Origin: an uncultured Aquimarina sp.
GTDB taxonomy: Bacteria > Bacteroidota > Bacteroidia > Flavobacteriales > Flavobacteriaceae
Reading direction: 5' to 3'
Assembly: GCF_947492965.1 (NCBI RefSeq)
Contig: NZ_CANLOZ010000004.1
Span: 372,001-436,000 of the forward strand
Length of the DNA: 64,000 nucleotides
The translations under genes and the position numbers were made by a program. Below, in pieces: positions 29,280-38,318 of the stretch (position 1 is the stretch's first letter; every line of letters starts with the position of its first letter). The notes beneath the pieces are model-generated. The model was not told the origin of the DNA, made no database searches, and saw nothing but the letters and a program-made list of their open reading frames with translations.

Positions 29280-31484
29280 TTATTTTCCAAGTTCTAATTG
29301 ATTCTTAACTAAATTATAATAGCTTCCTTTTTCTTTAATTAAGGACTCATGATTTCCTACTTCAATAATTTCTCCTTTGTCTAATACTACGATTTGATCT
29401 GCATTTTTAACGGTACTTAATCTATGCGCTATCACCATCACCGTTTTATCTTTAAAAAACGTATCTAGTTTTTCCATGATCACCTTTTCATTATTGGCAT
29501 CTAATGCGGATGTAGCTTCATCAAAGAATAAGAATTTTGGATTTTTATACACAGCCCTTGCTATAAATAAACGCTGTTTTTGTCCAGTGCTGAGACCAAC
29601 ACCTTCCATCCCAATTTTAGTATTGTATGATAGTGGCAACGACTCTACAAACTCTTTGATATTTGCCACATCTACTGCGTGTGCTAATTTTTTCTTGTCT
29701 ACATAATCTTCGCCAACGGCAATATTGTTGGCAATAGTATCATTAAAAATATATCCTTCTTGCATCACAACACCAAATTGATCTCTCCAGGCTTTTTGTG
29801 ATACGTTATTTAAATCATGAGTGCCTATAAAGATTTGACCTTCATCTGGTTCATAAAATTTTAGAAGAAGTTTCATTAGCGTAGTTTTACCACTACCACT
29901 AACACCTACAACTGCAGTAATTTTATTGGCAGGAATCGATAAATCCAAATTTTGTAGCACAGGCTTATCTGAACCTACATATCTAAAACTTAATTTTTTG
30001 ATTTCAAAACCAGAATTTTCAGGTACTTCTCTTATCTTTTCATCACCAGATTTTTCTTCATCGTCTTTATTATGAATTTCACCTAAACGCTCTAAAGAAA
30101 TTTGTGCGTCTTGTAATTCTCTTAAGAAATTGATCAATTGGGTAATAGGAGCGTTTAATTGTCCTACAATAGAAGTAATGGCTAGCATCATACCTAATGT
30201 AATATCCCCATCAATAACAAGAACAGCAGAGAGAATTGTAATTAGTATATTTTTTAGCTCATTAATAAATGCTGAACCAACACTTTGGTATTGTTCTAAA
30301 GCTAGGTTTTCTATAGATATTTTAAATAATTTAGCTTGTACAAATTCCCAATTCCATCGTTTTCTTTTTTCGGCATTATGCAATTTTATTTCTTGCATAC
30401 CATTCACCAATTCAATAACCTTACTTTGTTCTTCACTAATCTGAGAGAAACGTTTATAGTCTAATTTTTTACGTTTTTTGAAGAAAATAAGTATCCAAGC
30501 AAAATAGATAGCACTGCCCACAGCAAAAACAGCGAATATAGAAAAGCTATAATAGATAAGAACAATACTAAATACAATTAGGTTTACCATAGAAAACAAC
30601 ACATTCAGCGAAGACATGGTAAGTATTTGTTCTATCCTTTTATGATCGTTAATTCTTTGTAATAAATCTCCAGTCATTTTTACATCAAAGTAGGAGATAG
30701 GTAGATTCATTAATTTTATGAAGAAATCAGAGATTAACGAGATATTAATTCTCGTACTTAGATGCAGCAAGATCCAACTTCTCAGAACATCAATCAATGT
30801 ACGACCGATAAATAATGATAATTGTGCAATTAATACCAGGTATACAAAATTAATATCTTCGTTTTTGATACCGACATCAACGATACTTTGTGTAAGAAAT
30901 GGAGTTATTAATTGAAGCAAACTCCCAGCTGTTAATCCAAGTATTAGTTGGAAGATGAATTTTTTATACTTAAAAACGTATTTTGAAATGAATTTGAATC
31001 CGAATTCTTCGTCTTCCTCATCGATGTTATCACTGTAAAATTTTGGTGTAGGTTCTACCAATAATGCAACACCTTCTTCTGTAGTTTGATCAGCATTATT
31101 ACCAATCCATGCTTTGATAAACTCTTCTTGCGTATAGGTAATCAGTCCATGTGCGGGATCTGACACATAAATTTTCATCCCATTTTTTTTGGTAGATTTC
31201 ACTTTGTAAACCACCACGTAATGAACCTTATTCCAATGTACTATGCATGGTAAAGGAACCTCCAACAATTGATTTAAAGATAGCTTTACACCCAAGGATC
31301 TAAATCCAATACTCTCTACCGCTTCACTTAGTCCAAGTAATGAACTCCCTTCTCTAGTGGTTTCACTAAGAGATCTAAGCTTCTGAGTATTCAATACTTT
31401 TCCGTAATGTTTAGCTATAATTTTTATACAAGTAGGTCCACAATCTTTTGATTCGGCTTGTTTGTAAAAGGGAAATTTTGGCAT
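29280..31484 (-). CDS. C39-peptidase ABC exporter for double-glycine peptides
   Basis: This 734-residue exporter removes the leader of a double-glycine peptide while pumping out the core. The N-terminal C39 protease (1-130) has all four expected residues: Gln9, Cys15 (SKDCGPTC), His88 (NKVHYVVV) and Asp109 (VSDPAHG). The membrane domain covers about 165-450. The ATPase (about 490-730) has Walker A GVSGSGKTT, signature LSTGQKQR and Walker B FLFFDEATSALD. With an intact protease it should be active on the GG-leader peptide encoded 1.5 kb upstream. This matches bacteriocin exporters of the PCAT/LahT type. Confidence 0.95.
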   Translation of the reverse strand: MPKFPFYKQAESKDCGPTCIKIIAKHYGKVLNTQKLRSLSETTREGSSLLGLSEAVESIGFRSLGVKLSLNQLLEVPLPCIVHWNKVHYVVVYKVKSTKKNGMKIYVSDPAHGLITYTQEEFIKAWIGNNADQTTEEGVALLVEPTPKFYSDNIDEEDEEFGFKFISKYVFKYKKFIFQLILGLTAGSLLQLITPFLTQSIVDVGIKNEDINFVYLVLIAQLSLFIGRTLIDVLRSWILLHLSTRINISLISDFFIKLMNLPISYFDVKMTGDLLQRINDHKRIEQILTMSSLNVLFSMVNLIVFSIVLIYYSFSIFAVFAVGSAIYFAWILIFFKKRKKLDYKRFSQISEEQSKVIELVNGMQEIKLHNAEKRKRWNWEFVQAKLFKISIENLALEQYQSVGSAFINELKNILITILSAVLVIDGDITLGMMLAITSIVGQLNAPITQLINFLRELQDAQISLERLGEIHNKDDEEKSGDEKIREVPENSGFEIKKLSFRYVGSDKPVLQNLDLSIPANKITAVVGVSGSGKTTLMKLLLKFYEPDEGQIFIGTHDLNNVSQKAWRDQFGVVMQEGYIFNDTIANNIAVGEDYVDKKKLAHAVDVANIKEFVESLPLSYNTKIGMEGVGLSTGQKQRLFIARAVYKNPKFLFFDEATSALDANNEKVIMEKLDTFFKDKTVMVIAHRLSTVKNADQIVVLDKGEIIEVGNHESLIKEKGSYYNLVKNQLELGK

Positions 31485-31659
31485 TAAACGTTTTAATTAT
31501 GAGTGATGAGTTGCGCTACAAAGAAAAGTAAATCTTTTCGATTTTGCTATCAAACTCATCTTAGTTCCTAAATTGCGTCTATATATTAGTTTATTTAACC
31601 TAGGATTTGTTACCCACCTAAAATGATTTTTTACAGCAAATGGATTTTATTTGTAACTA

Positions 31660-32958
31660 TTATACTGGCTGAGATACTATAATAGGTTCTGTTTGAAGTA
31701 TTTCAAGTAACAATGTTTTTTCTAGTACAAAAGAGAGCATTTTTGTCTTAAAGTCAACAAACCCTTCTCCAAATTGCTTAATAAAATCTTGGTCTTTATG
31801 CAGCTCATCATACAATTCCTGAACGGAAACGGGTTCCAGGAAATATAGTAAAATGCTATGCCAGCCCTCAAGATACTTTTTGTCTTTTTTCCCACTATAC
31901 GGAATAGTAAATTCTATAGTCATAGGATCGGCATTAAAATCTATGATACAATCTTTGTTTAATGAAAACTTGGTATTTAGTAGTTCTTCTGGAGTTGTAT
32001 TTTCTACAAAATCATAGAAATCAAAGATTTTTTGTAATCGTGATGCTTCGATTTCATTGTCAAAACCTTCATTTGGAAAAAGTTTATGAAGTTTATTTTT
32101 TAGATGCTTATAATATTCAGGGAAATGATATTGAAGTCTAGCTTCTATTTGTTCACAGGCAAAAACAGATTTTTTTGCAAAGCCAATACAATGAATAAAT
32201 TTAGAGATCAATGGGATGGTACTAAAATCTATAATCTCTACAAAATTCGGTTGAACATCTTCAAATAAATATTGTACTTTTAAGTTATTCTTCTCAGCAA
32301 TAGCGTAACCTAGTTGTTGCTCAAAAATAGTATTAAAAATTCCAACATCTATATTATTGAAATGGTGCTGATTACTTTCTATTAAAACTTTAGCTTTTTC
32401 ATATAATTCTTTAAAGAACTGAAAGTTTTTACCACCGATAACGCCGGCATTATGAGCTAAGATCTTACCATTTTTATAGTATGTTTTAATTAGTTCATCA
32501 GGAATAGTCTCAAAATTAGAAAGCATATATCTGAATGTCTTTCCATATCCTGGGAAATTAGCTTCGACATTTTGAGTGATGATATCATATTGATCGTTAT
32601 CATATGGAATTTTGTCCCAAATAAAAATATCATTGTCTAGATGAATAAAAGGTTCGTTTTGATCTGCACAAGTAACAAGTTTACCAAAAGCCCATAATTT
32701 TGGATGATGATGGTTGATTTTTTCTAGATTGGTATGAATGTCCGAGTAGGGAAGTTCTAACAGACCATTAAACAATTCTTTTCCTCTATTATCAGTAAAC
32801 AGTTCATTTTTGTTATAAAACCTGTTGATGGTTAATGCACTCAGTGCAAAACTGTAAAAGGCATATTTTTGATTTGGCCAACCTCCATTAAATCTTGCAT
32901 TGGCATCATCAGAGTTATGATAAGTGGGTTTGGTCCAGAAACTTTGAATTATTTTCAT
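31660..32958 (-). CDS. Putative glycosyltransferase-like protein (DUF6734-type) of the peptide cluster
   Basis: This 432-residue cytoplasmic protein (no signal or membrane segment) starts with MKIIQSFWTKP and has a HLDNDIFIW motif whose DND (108-110) resembles the metal-binding DxD of GT-A glycosyltransferases. NAGVIGGKNFQFF and FNNIDVGIFNTIFEQQL are also like blocks seen in sugar transferases. I match it from memory to flavobacterial DUF6734 proteins, which is not verified here. Position between the precursor and exporter suggests it modifies the precursor or an associated glycan. It could also be an inactive scaffold; no activity is shown. Confidence 0.6.
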   Translation of the reverse strand: MKIIQSFWTKPTYHNSDDANARFNGGWPNQKYAFYSFALSALTINRFYNKNELFTDNRGKELFNGLLELPYSDIHTNLEKINHHHPKLWAFGKLVTCADQNEPFIHLDNDIFIWDKIPYDNDQYDIITQNVEANFPGYGKTFRYMLSNFETIPDELIKTYYKNGKILAHNAGVIGGKNFQFFKELYEKAKVLIESNQHHFNNIDVGIFNTIFEQQLGYAIAEKNNLKVQYLFEDVQPNFVEIIDFSTIPLISKFIHCIGFAKKSVFACEQIEARLQYHFPEYYKHLKNKLHKLFPNEGFDNEIEASRLQKIFDFYDFVENTTPEELLNTKFSLNKDCIIDFNADPMTIEFTIPYSGKKDKKYLEGWHSILLYFLEPVSVQELYDELHKDQDFIKQFGEGFVDFKTKMLSFVLEKTLLLEILQTEPIIVSQPV

Positions 32959-32973
32959 GATAGGTGTAAGTTT

Positions 32974-33000
32974 AAAAGGAGGGTGTTCTAGACACCCTCC
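32974..33000 (-). terminator. Terminator or attenuator between precursor and enzyme genes
   Basis: GGAGGGTGT and ACACCCTCC form a perfect 9-bp GC-rich stem with loop TCTAG, and four T follow on the minus strand. It lies between the precursor stop and the next start, so partial readthrough would leave the precursor mRNA in excess. Confidence 0.75.
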
Positions 33001-33025
33001 ATGAATAAAGTAAGATGATTAGATC

Positions 33026-33229
33026 TTAATAGTTAGGTTTACACCAGCTATTTAAATCAGAATCATAGTACAGATACTGTCCATTAATCCAAGATCCGTG
33101 AGGAGGATACATTTTACCAGATGGACAACTAGGTACAGACCAGTTATCGTAACCACCAGTAATCTGCTTAGCCTCTTTTCGACCTAGGATCTCACCTTTA
33201 ATTTTCTTTAAAATTTCCGATTTTTTCAT
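33026..33229 (-). CDS. Double-glycine leader peptide precursor (bacteriocin/RiPP-like)
   Basis: This 67-residue peptide has a charged leader (residues 1-26, MKKSEILKKIKGEILG then RKEAKQITGG) ending in Gly25-Gly26, the site recognised by C39 proteases. The 41-residue core has two cysteines (35 and 63), three tryptophans (30, 47, 62), six tyrosines and four prolines before residue 44-65, so a single disulfide and aromatic-rich fold are possible. It has six serines and no threonine in the core, giving few but usable O-glycosylation sites. It lies upstream of the DUF6734-like and exporter genes, with a terminator just after it. Antimicrobial or signalling activity is inferred from context only. 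Confidence 0.8.
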   Translation of the reverse strand: MKKSEILKKIKGEILGRKEAKQITGGYDNWSVPSCPSGKMYPPHGSWINGQYLYYDSDLNSWCKPNY

Positions 33230-33594
33230 TTTTAAATGATTTTAAAATTAATAATGATTTGATAGTATACTATACCTATATAATACGTGTAAACTGAAAA
33301 ATGTTACGGGGAGAAAATTTACTTAAACGTTGTAGTGTTAATAAGTTGTGAGATATGTTTGTTTTTTAACATAATTCCGATAAAAATCCTTGTTGTTAGG
33401 GTAGTATTTTGTGATTTTTAAATTATTAGAGTCACTATGTTGAATATATGTTCTTCTAATTAGAATTCAGTTTTTTAAATTAAAAATAGATAGCAGAAGG
33501 TGGGCATTAGAATATAGTAGCTGGATATAAGAGTATTGGTTTGTAAAATCTTTTAAGAGTTTTATATTGTAAAATTGTGGTTTTTTTACGTTCA
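33230..33594 (-). other. Upstream region of the peptide precursor
   Basis: This 365-base stretch has no credible ORF on either strand (the longest minus-strand reading I found is 17 codons) and no second precursor. It should hold the precursor promoter, but I find no clear TAnnTTTG box. The notable item is the palindrome at 33262-33273. Confidence 0.45.
33262..33273. promoter_or_regulatory. Palindrome upstream of the peptide precursor
   Basis: ATAGTATACTAT is a perfect 12-bp palindrome 33 bp before the precursor start. It could be a repressor or activator site; in AT-rich DNA chance is not excluded. Confidence 0.35.
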
Positions 33595-34236
33595 TTAGGT
33601 ACTTTCCAGTTCTCTATTCCAATAAATATTTTCTTTAATCACTTTTGCAGGTATGCCAGCAGCGACACAATTTTTAGGAATGTCCTTGGTTACAATTGCA
33701 CCTAAGCTAACTATACTATCATCCCCAATGGTTACTCCCTTAAGTATGGTAGCTTTGGCACCAACCCAAACATGATTACCGATAAAAATACTTTTAGCGT
33801 GATTTACTCTATTATTAGTTTGTAGATCAAATATGCCATGAGAATCACTAGTACGAATCGAAATGTTGTCAGAAAACATACATTCTTTTCCAATAATAAC
33901 TTTTTGATTTGGTTCAGTAACTGCTATATGAGCTTGCTCTATTGTTGTGAAATTACCAATATTCAATATACAATCAGAGTGTTCCATCCATAATATAGCA
34001 CTATTTATCCTGCAGTTTGCTCCAATTTCCAAGAAGTGATTATCTCCCTGAATTTTAATAAAAACGTTATAAATGATACTATTTTCTTTGATTACAATCG
34101 TATTGTTATTTCCGTTAATATTTATGTTATAGTTAAGAAGCTGACCTTTATTTTCAATTTTATTGTTTTCACCCTTAATAGCTCGTATAGTATGACTATT
34201 GTTTTTTTTACGACGTTTATTTAAAAAATGTAGCAT
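33595..34236 (-). CDS. Hexapeptide-repeat (left-handed beta-helix) acyltransferase
   Basis: This 213-residue protein has the Ile/Val/Leu-x4 hexapeptide repeats of a beta-helix acyltransferase (about 35-195), with GNHVWVGAKATILKGVTIGDD and GAIVTKDIPKNCVAAGIPA as the typical C-terminal coil of the CatB/maltose acetyltransferase group. A His in SDSHGIF is a plausible catalytic residue. Unusually, the N-terminal 70 residues are low-complexity and Asn/Ile-rich (NYNININGNNNTIVI) and seem to extend the helix. It would acetylate a sugar or other acceptor from acetyl-CoA. It is 365 bp upstream of the precursor on the same strand; membership of the peptide cluster is uncertain. Confidence 0.85.
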   Translation of the reverse strand: MLHFLNKRRKKNNSHTIRAIKGENNKIENKGQLLNYNININGNNNTIVIKENSIIYNVFIKIQGDNHFLEIGANCRINSAILWMEHSDCILNIGNFTTIEQAHIAVTEPNQKVIIGKECMFSDNISIRTSDSHGIFDLQTNNRVNHAKSIFIGNHVWVGAKATILKGVTIGDDSIVSLGAIVTKDIPKNCVAAGIPAKVIKENIYWNRELEST

Positions 34237-34272
34237 TGTTTTGTTTTTTGTCTAAACTTCTAATCTTTTATC

Positions 34273-34304
34273 AAAAAAGGAGTACTCATAAAGCACTCCT
34301 TTTT
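34273..34304 (-). terminator. Terminator after the sus operon
   Basis: AAAAAGGAGT and ACTCCTTTTT form a 10-bp stem; on the minus strand the stem ends in a run of T. It follows the secreted amylase gene and separates the sus genes from the acyltransferase gene. Confidence 0.8.
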
Positions 34305-34328
34305 AAAATACATGCGCGTTTTCACTAA

Positions 34329-37145
34329 TTAGCGCAAACTCAACTTGGTGGTGGCAATTCCTTTTTCATTCTGGATTTGTACCAAATATAATCCTCTTGC
34401 TAGTTCTCCTATTTCAAAATTAGTTCCAGCCTCAAAGTCACCTTCAAACTTTTTAGCAAGTGCTCCGGTGATATTATATACAAATACTTTTTGTACAGAT
34501 TCATTGATGCTAAAAGCTGTTTTTGCAGGATTCGGATATGCATTAAAACTAAGAATGTTGTCAATATCAGGAGTACTTAAACTTTTTTGTTCGTTAGCAT
34601 ATACTTTAAATTCTCCTGGTTGTAAACTGATGACTGCATTTACATCGGTAACTTCGATAGAGGCTCCGGTATCATCTAATAAATCATACCAAGTACCAGT
34701 TTCCTGAAAGCTCGGATTGATAGAAAGCGTATTTACTCCAAAGTTTCCAATAATCGTTACATATTTTATCTCATCACCCGTGGCCGTATCATCTGTTAAA
34801 TGAATTTTCTTATCTGCAGTTGATGATCCCGATAAGGTAAAGTTATCGGTTTTAAATATTTTCTCATTCAGTTTTAGGTTAATTAACTTAGCGTATATGT
34901 CATATACGTCCGTTCTGTCTGTAACATTTAAGTAATCCCAACGAATAGGCTTAGGATTTGTTCTACATCCATTGTCGATGGATCCGTCCTCGCATCGATT
35001 GATACTAAACCCATATCCTAGTTCTCCAAATTGCCATATCATTTTTGGGCCGGGAACCGTAAAGTAAAATGCTCCTGCAAGCTCTACTCTGTCTAATGCA
35101 GTAGATAAGTCTGTAACATCATATGTAGGAGCATTGGTGTTATTACCAAATTGAACATTTTTATACATTAATCGCTCTTCATCATGGCTTTCCATATATG
35201 AAATTGCAGAAGGACCGTCGAACCCTTTTACCGCATAGGATACTCCTGAAAAATTGGATTTACCATTATCATGGTAACCCATTGTAGACTCGTTGTAAGG
35301 GTCGGTTTGTTTGTTCCAAAGTAATATACCCTTACCTTCATTAGCCCGATAATCAGCCCATTCCTTTTCCTCGGCAATACCTCCTAAATGTTCGAAAATT
35401 ACATAAAAATCAGGATCAACAGCCCATTGATAATCGGCATATTCTTTTAGAATATCAACTCTATCTTGCTGAAAGGAATTAGTACAAGCATCGTTAGAAG
35501 CTGTACAGTTTTGAGTAAATCCTTTGGTAAGGTCCCATCTAAAACCATCTACATTATATTCTTCAATCCAATACTCAACAGTTCTTTTTACATAATCTTG
35601 TGTAGCTTGTTTACTATGATCAAAATCATTAAACACACTAAAAGAATGTGTTGCTGTCTGGTTGAAGAAAGGGCTATCTGCACTGGCTTGTCCTCCATAA
35701 CCGCCACCAGATGTATTCCACATTCTATAATATGGATTTTGACCTGTAGCATGGTTATATACTACATCTAAAATTACAGCAATTCCTCTAGCGTGACACT
35801 CATCTACAAATTGTTTAAACGCTGTAGGAGTACCATAGTATTTATCCAAAGCCATATGAAAAGAAGGGTTATATCCCCAACTAATGTTTCCGTCAAATTC
35901 TGAAATAGGCATTAATTCTATGGCGTTGATACCTAAGTCTTGTAAATAGTCTAGTCTATTTTTTACGGCATCAAAAGTATGTAAATTGTCGAAGTCACGG
36001 ATTAATAGTTCATAAATAACTAAATCTGTTACTTCTGGTTTTTGGAAATTTGTATTTTGCCATACATATTCAGCTTCACCCGTTTTAAACCATGAAACAG
36101 CGTCGTTTGTTTTTCCTGTTGGATATCCTGGTAAATCAGGGAAAGTAGCGTTGTCGATAAAAGCATCGTTAAATTCTGACAGTATCAGAGTAGAGTAGGG
36201 GTCTGCAACTGAAATGGATGCATCTACAACATACTGATAAAGTATATCCGAATTATCTGGCATATCTATCGTGATCCAAAATCTATCCTGCGCACTGTCT
36301 TTATTTAATAAATAGGTGTTGTCTAAACTCCAGTCATTACCATTAAAGTTACCTTTGATATGGACATAATCTTTTCCTGGTGCAAAAAATACAAACGTAG
36401 CAGAGGTACCATCTAAGTTTAATCCGTCCTCCATTCCGGCAGGAACTGCGGCTTCTGTAACTACAGGCGTTGTAATTGCTGAGAATGTTTCCGATAGTGA
36501 ATTAGACGTTCCAGTTTCTGTAGCTACAAGTTCAAAATCAACACCTTCTGTGATTGTATAATTGTTTGTGTAATTTGTAATACCTGTTTGTGTATCTACA
36601 GATATTCCATTAGCAAATAGTTCAAAATCTGCATTTACAGTAGTAGTAGCAGAAATAGCCAAATTATTACCGCTATCAATAATACTAACAGCATCTGTTG
36701 GTGTATTTAAAGTAAGTTGAAAAATCCCAACTTCGACAAGATTATCCTGAGTTTTATTGTCTCCGGTTCCGTCCTGAGCTTTCGCTAACATTCCAATTCT
36801 TCCTATTCCTGTAGCTCCGTAAAACGTAGTAGGAGTTAAGGTGATAGAGTAGGTTCCGTCTCCATTAGCTGTAAATACTTGTGGAGTTGCAGTGTTTGAT
36901 GAATCTGTCCAATCTCCATTGTTAGGAGCATTGCCAACAAAATTATCATTAAGATCAAAATACCATGCCCATAAGTAAAGATTGGTAGTTCCCCAAAGGC
37001 TAAGATCAATTCCGGAAACTGTAATAGTAATCTCATCATCTTCATTAAACGCTGCAGGATTTACAGTAAATGTGGCATTCTGTTGTTGCGCTTGAGTTGT
37101 TATCAGTCCCAGAAAGAAAATAAATAATAAAGTAAATTTTTTCAT
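34329..37145 (-). CDS. Secreted GH13 alpha-amylase with T9SS sorting domain
   Basis: This 938-residue extracellular enzyme should cut alpha-1,4-glucans. It has a signal peptide (1-19), N-terminal beta-sandwich domains (about 20-340, including an E-set/CBM48-like segment near 235-335), a GH13 barrel (about 365-800) and a type A T9SS sorting domain (about 865-938). GH13 regions I-IV are visible: VVYNHATG, GFRWDLTKG (nucleophile Asp538), IFEHLGG (acid/base Glu585) and ESHDEER (Asp655). Secretion by T9SS places it on the cell surface beside the SusC/D/E proteins. It is the last gene of that operon and lies behind an attenuator-like hairpin. Confidence 0.93.
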   Translation of the reverse strand: MKKFTLLFIFFLGLITTQAQQQNATFTVNPAAFNEDDEITITVSGIDLSLWGTTNLYLWAWYFDLNDNFVGNAPNNGDWTDSSNTATPQVFTANGDGTYSITLTPTTFYGATGIGRIGMLAKAQDGTGDNKTQDNLVEVGIFQLTLNTPTDAVSIIDSGNNLAISATTTVNADFELFANGISVDTQTGITNYTNNYTITEGVDFELVATETGTSNSLSETFSAITTPVVTEAAVPAGMEDGLNLDGTSATFVFFAPGKDYVHIKGNFNGNDWSLDNTYLLNKDSAQDRFWITIDMPDNSDILYQYVVDASISVADPYSTLILSEFNDAFIDNATFPDLPGYPTGKTNDAVSWFKTGEAEYVWQNTNFQKPEVTDLVIYELLIRDFDNLHTFDAVKNRLDYLQDLGINAIELMPISEFDGNISWGYNPSFHMALDKYYGTPTAFKQFVDECHARGIAVILDVVYNHATGQNPYYRMWNTSGGGYGGQASADSPFFNQTATHSFSVFNDFDHSKQATQDYVKRTVEYWIEEYNVDGFRWDLTKGFTQNCTASNDACTNSFQQDRVDILKEYADYQWAVDPDFYVIFEHLGGIAEEKEWADYRANEGKGILLWNKQTDPYNESTMGYHDNGKSNFSGVSYAVKGFDGPSAISYMESHDEERLMYKNVQFGNNTNAPTYDVTDLSTALDRVELAGAFYFTVPGPKMIWQFGELGYGFSINRCEDGSIDNGCRTNPKPIRWDYLNVTDRTDVYDIYAKLINLKLNEKIFKTDNFTLSGSSTADKKIHLTDDTATGDEIKYVTIIGNFGVNTLSINPSFQETGTWYDLLDDTGASIEVTDVNAVISLQPGEFKVYANEQKSLSTPDIDNILSFNAYPNPAKTAFSINESVQKVFVYNITGALAKKFEGDFEAGTNFEIGELARGLYLVQIQNEKGIATTKLSLR

Positions 37146-37163
37146 GACGTTATGTTTTTAAAG

Positions 37164-37197
37164 TAAAAAGGCTGTTATACAGATAACAGCCTTTTTA
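37164..37197 (-). terminator. Attenuator-like hairpin between susE and the amylase
   Basis: TAAAAAGGCTGTTAT and ATAACAGCCTTTTTA form a perfect 15-bp stem with loop ACAG; on the minus strand it ends in T. Inside an operon, it may lower amylase expression relative to susCDE. Confidence 0.65.
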
Positions 37198-37211
37198 TAT
37201 TATTTGTTAAA

Positions 37212-38303
37212 CTACTGCGGAGTTAACGTATATGTATAATTGTTAGGATTGCTTAGATCTAAAGTAACTAAATATGTTCCTGCAGTATCTACACTAAGAT
37301 TTCCACCGTTAAACCCTAATTGACCATCTTCTGCTCCAGTACCAAAATTATCTTGTGGATCATCCCAGTTATCATTAGCTCTAAACTTAAATTCATCTGC
37401 GGTAAGATCGATAATAATACTCCAGGTTCTAGACGCAGCATCATAAGTTAAATCAGTATCACTTCCCCATCCAGTTGGAGTAGCAGCACCAATGATACCC
37501 CATACTTGTCTTCTTGCAGACCAAGTAATATTTTCAGGATCAGTAAAATCAGCATCTATTTTGTAATAACCAGCTTCAGCAGCTCTCATATTCGATTCTC
37601 CATCTTGTACTAAAATTCCAGAAGTACCACTTCCATCAGCATCTCCATAATCGCCATCAAAACTTGTATTTGTTGGCAAGATTTTAAACTCTGGACTAGG
37701 GTTGTTTAAGAAAACATATCCTTGAAATGCTGTAGCTCCAAATTCTGCAGCTTCGATCGTTGGTAAGGTTGCAGCTGGAGTCCAGTCATCTCCATAACCA
37801 CCAGCGTTAAGAAAGTTACCGATTACAAAAAGCTTAGGAGCTTCCGTAGTAAATGGAGTTACTACCACAATTCTAGATTCAGAAACTTGAGATTCTCCAG
37901 CACCTACAGCAGCAACTACTCTTACTTCTACACTTGAAGGTTCCTGTGGAGGTAATCCTAGTGCTAATGCTGCGTTGTTAAAAGAATCAACAGATACAGG
38001 GATTTGTAAAGAGTTACCACTACCTAATTCTTGTGCATTGGCAAACTGATTTCCTTCCACATCTACTTCAATTGTATAGTTGGTTGCAGAATCAAAGTTG
38101 AAATCTGCATCTGTAAATGTGAACCTTTCTGCTAGCAGGTCTTTAGTTTCAAAAGTAAATACGTAAGAAGCACCAGCTTCTGGCGCTGTTATTACAGGCG
38201 CCTCGGCTAGTTCAAAAATTGGTCTATCTTCTATGTTATCGTCACTTGTACATCCTATAAATAGAGTACTTATTACAGCTAATGTTAAAAATATTTTTTT
38301 CAT
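37212..38303 (-). CDS. SusE/SusF-like starch-binding outer-membrane lipoprotein
   Basis: This 363-residue lipoprotein (lipobox FIGC, Cys18) has a SusE N-terminal domain (about 30-150, with AGASYVFTFETKD) and C-terminal CBM modules (about 160-260 and 265-360, for example ATPTGWGSDTDLTYD and WSIIIDLTADEFKFRAND). Such proteins hold starch at the surface next to SusCD. The gene starts 15 bp after the SusD stop, so it is translated from the same mRNA. Confidence 0.9.
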   Translation of the reverse strand: MKKIFLTLAVISTLFIGCTSDDNIEDRPIFELAEAPVITAPEAGASYVFTFETKDLLAERFTFTDADFNFDSATNYTIEVDVEGNQFANAQELGSGNSLQIPVSVDSFNNAALALGLPPQEPSSVEVRVVAAVGAGESQVSESRIVVVTPFTTEAPKLFVIGNFLNAGGYGDDWTPAATLPTIEAAEFGATAFQGYVFLNNPSPEFKILPTNTSFDGDYGDADGSGTSGILVQDGESNMRAAEAGYYKIDADFTDPENITWSARRQVWGIIGAATPTGWGSDTDLTYDAASRTWSIIIDLTADEFKFRANDNWDDPQDNFGTGAEDGQLGFNGGNLSVDTAGTYLVTLDLSNPNNYTYTLTPQ

Positions 38304-38318
38304 TTTTATTTAATTTTT

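Noticed and set aside
31486-31493. Third AAACGTTT core, touching the start of the C39 ABC gene
   Set aside because: It lacks the extended palindrome of the sus operator; the core is expected a few times by chance in this AT-rich DNA.
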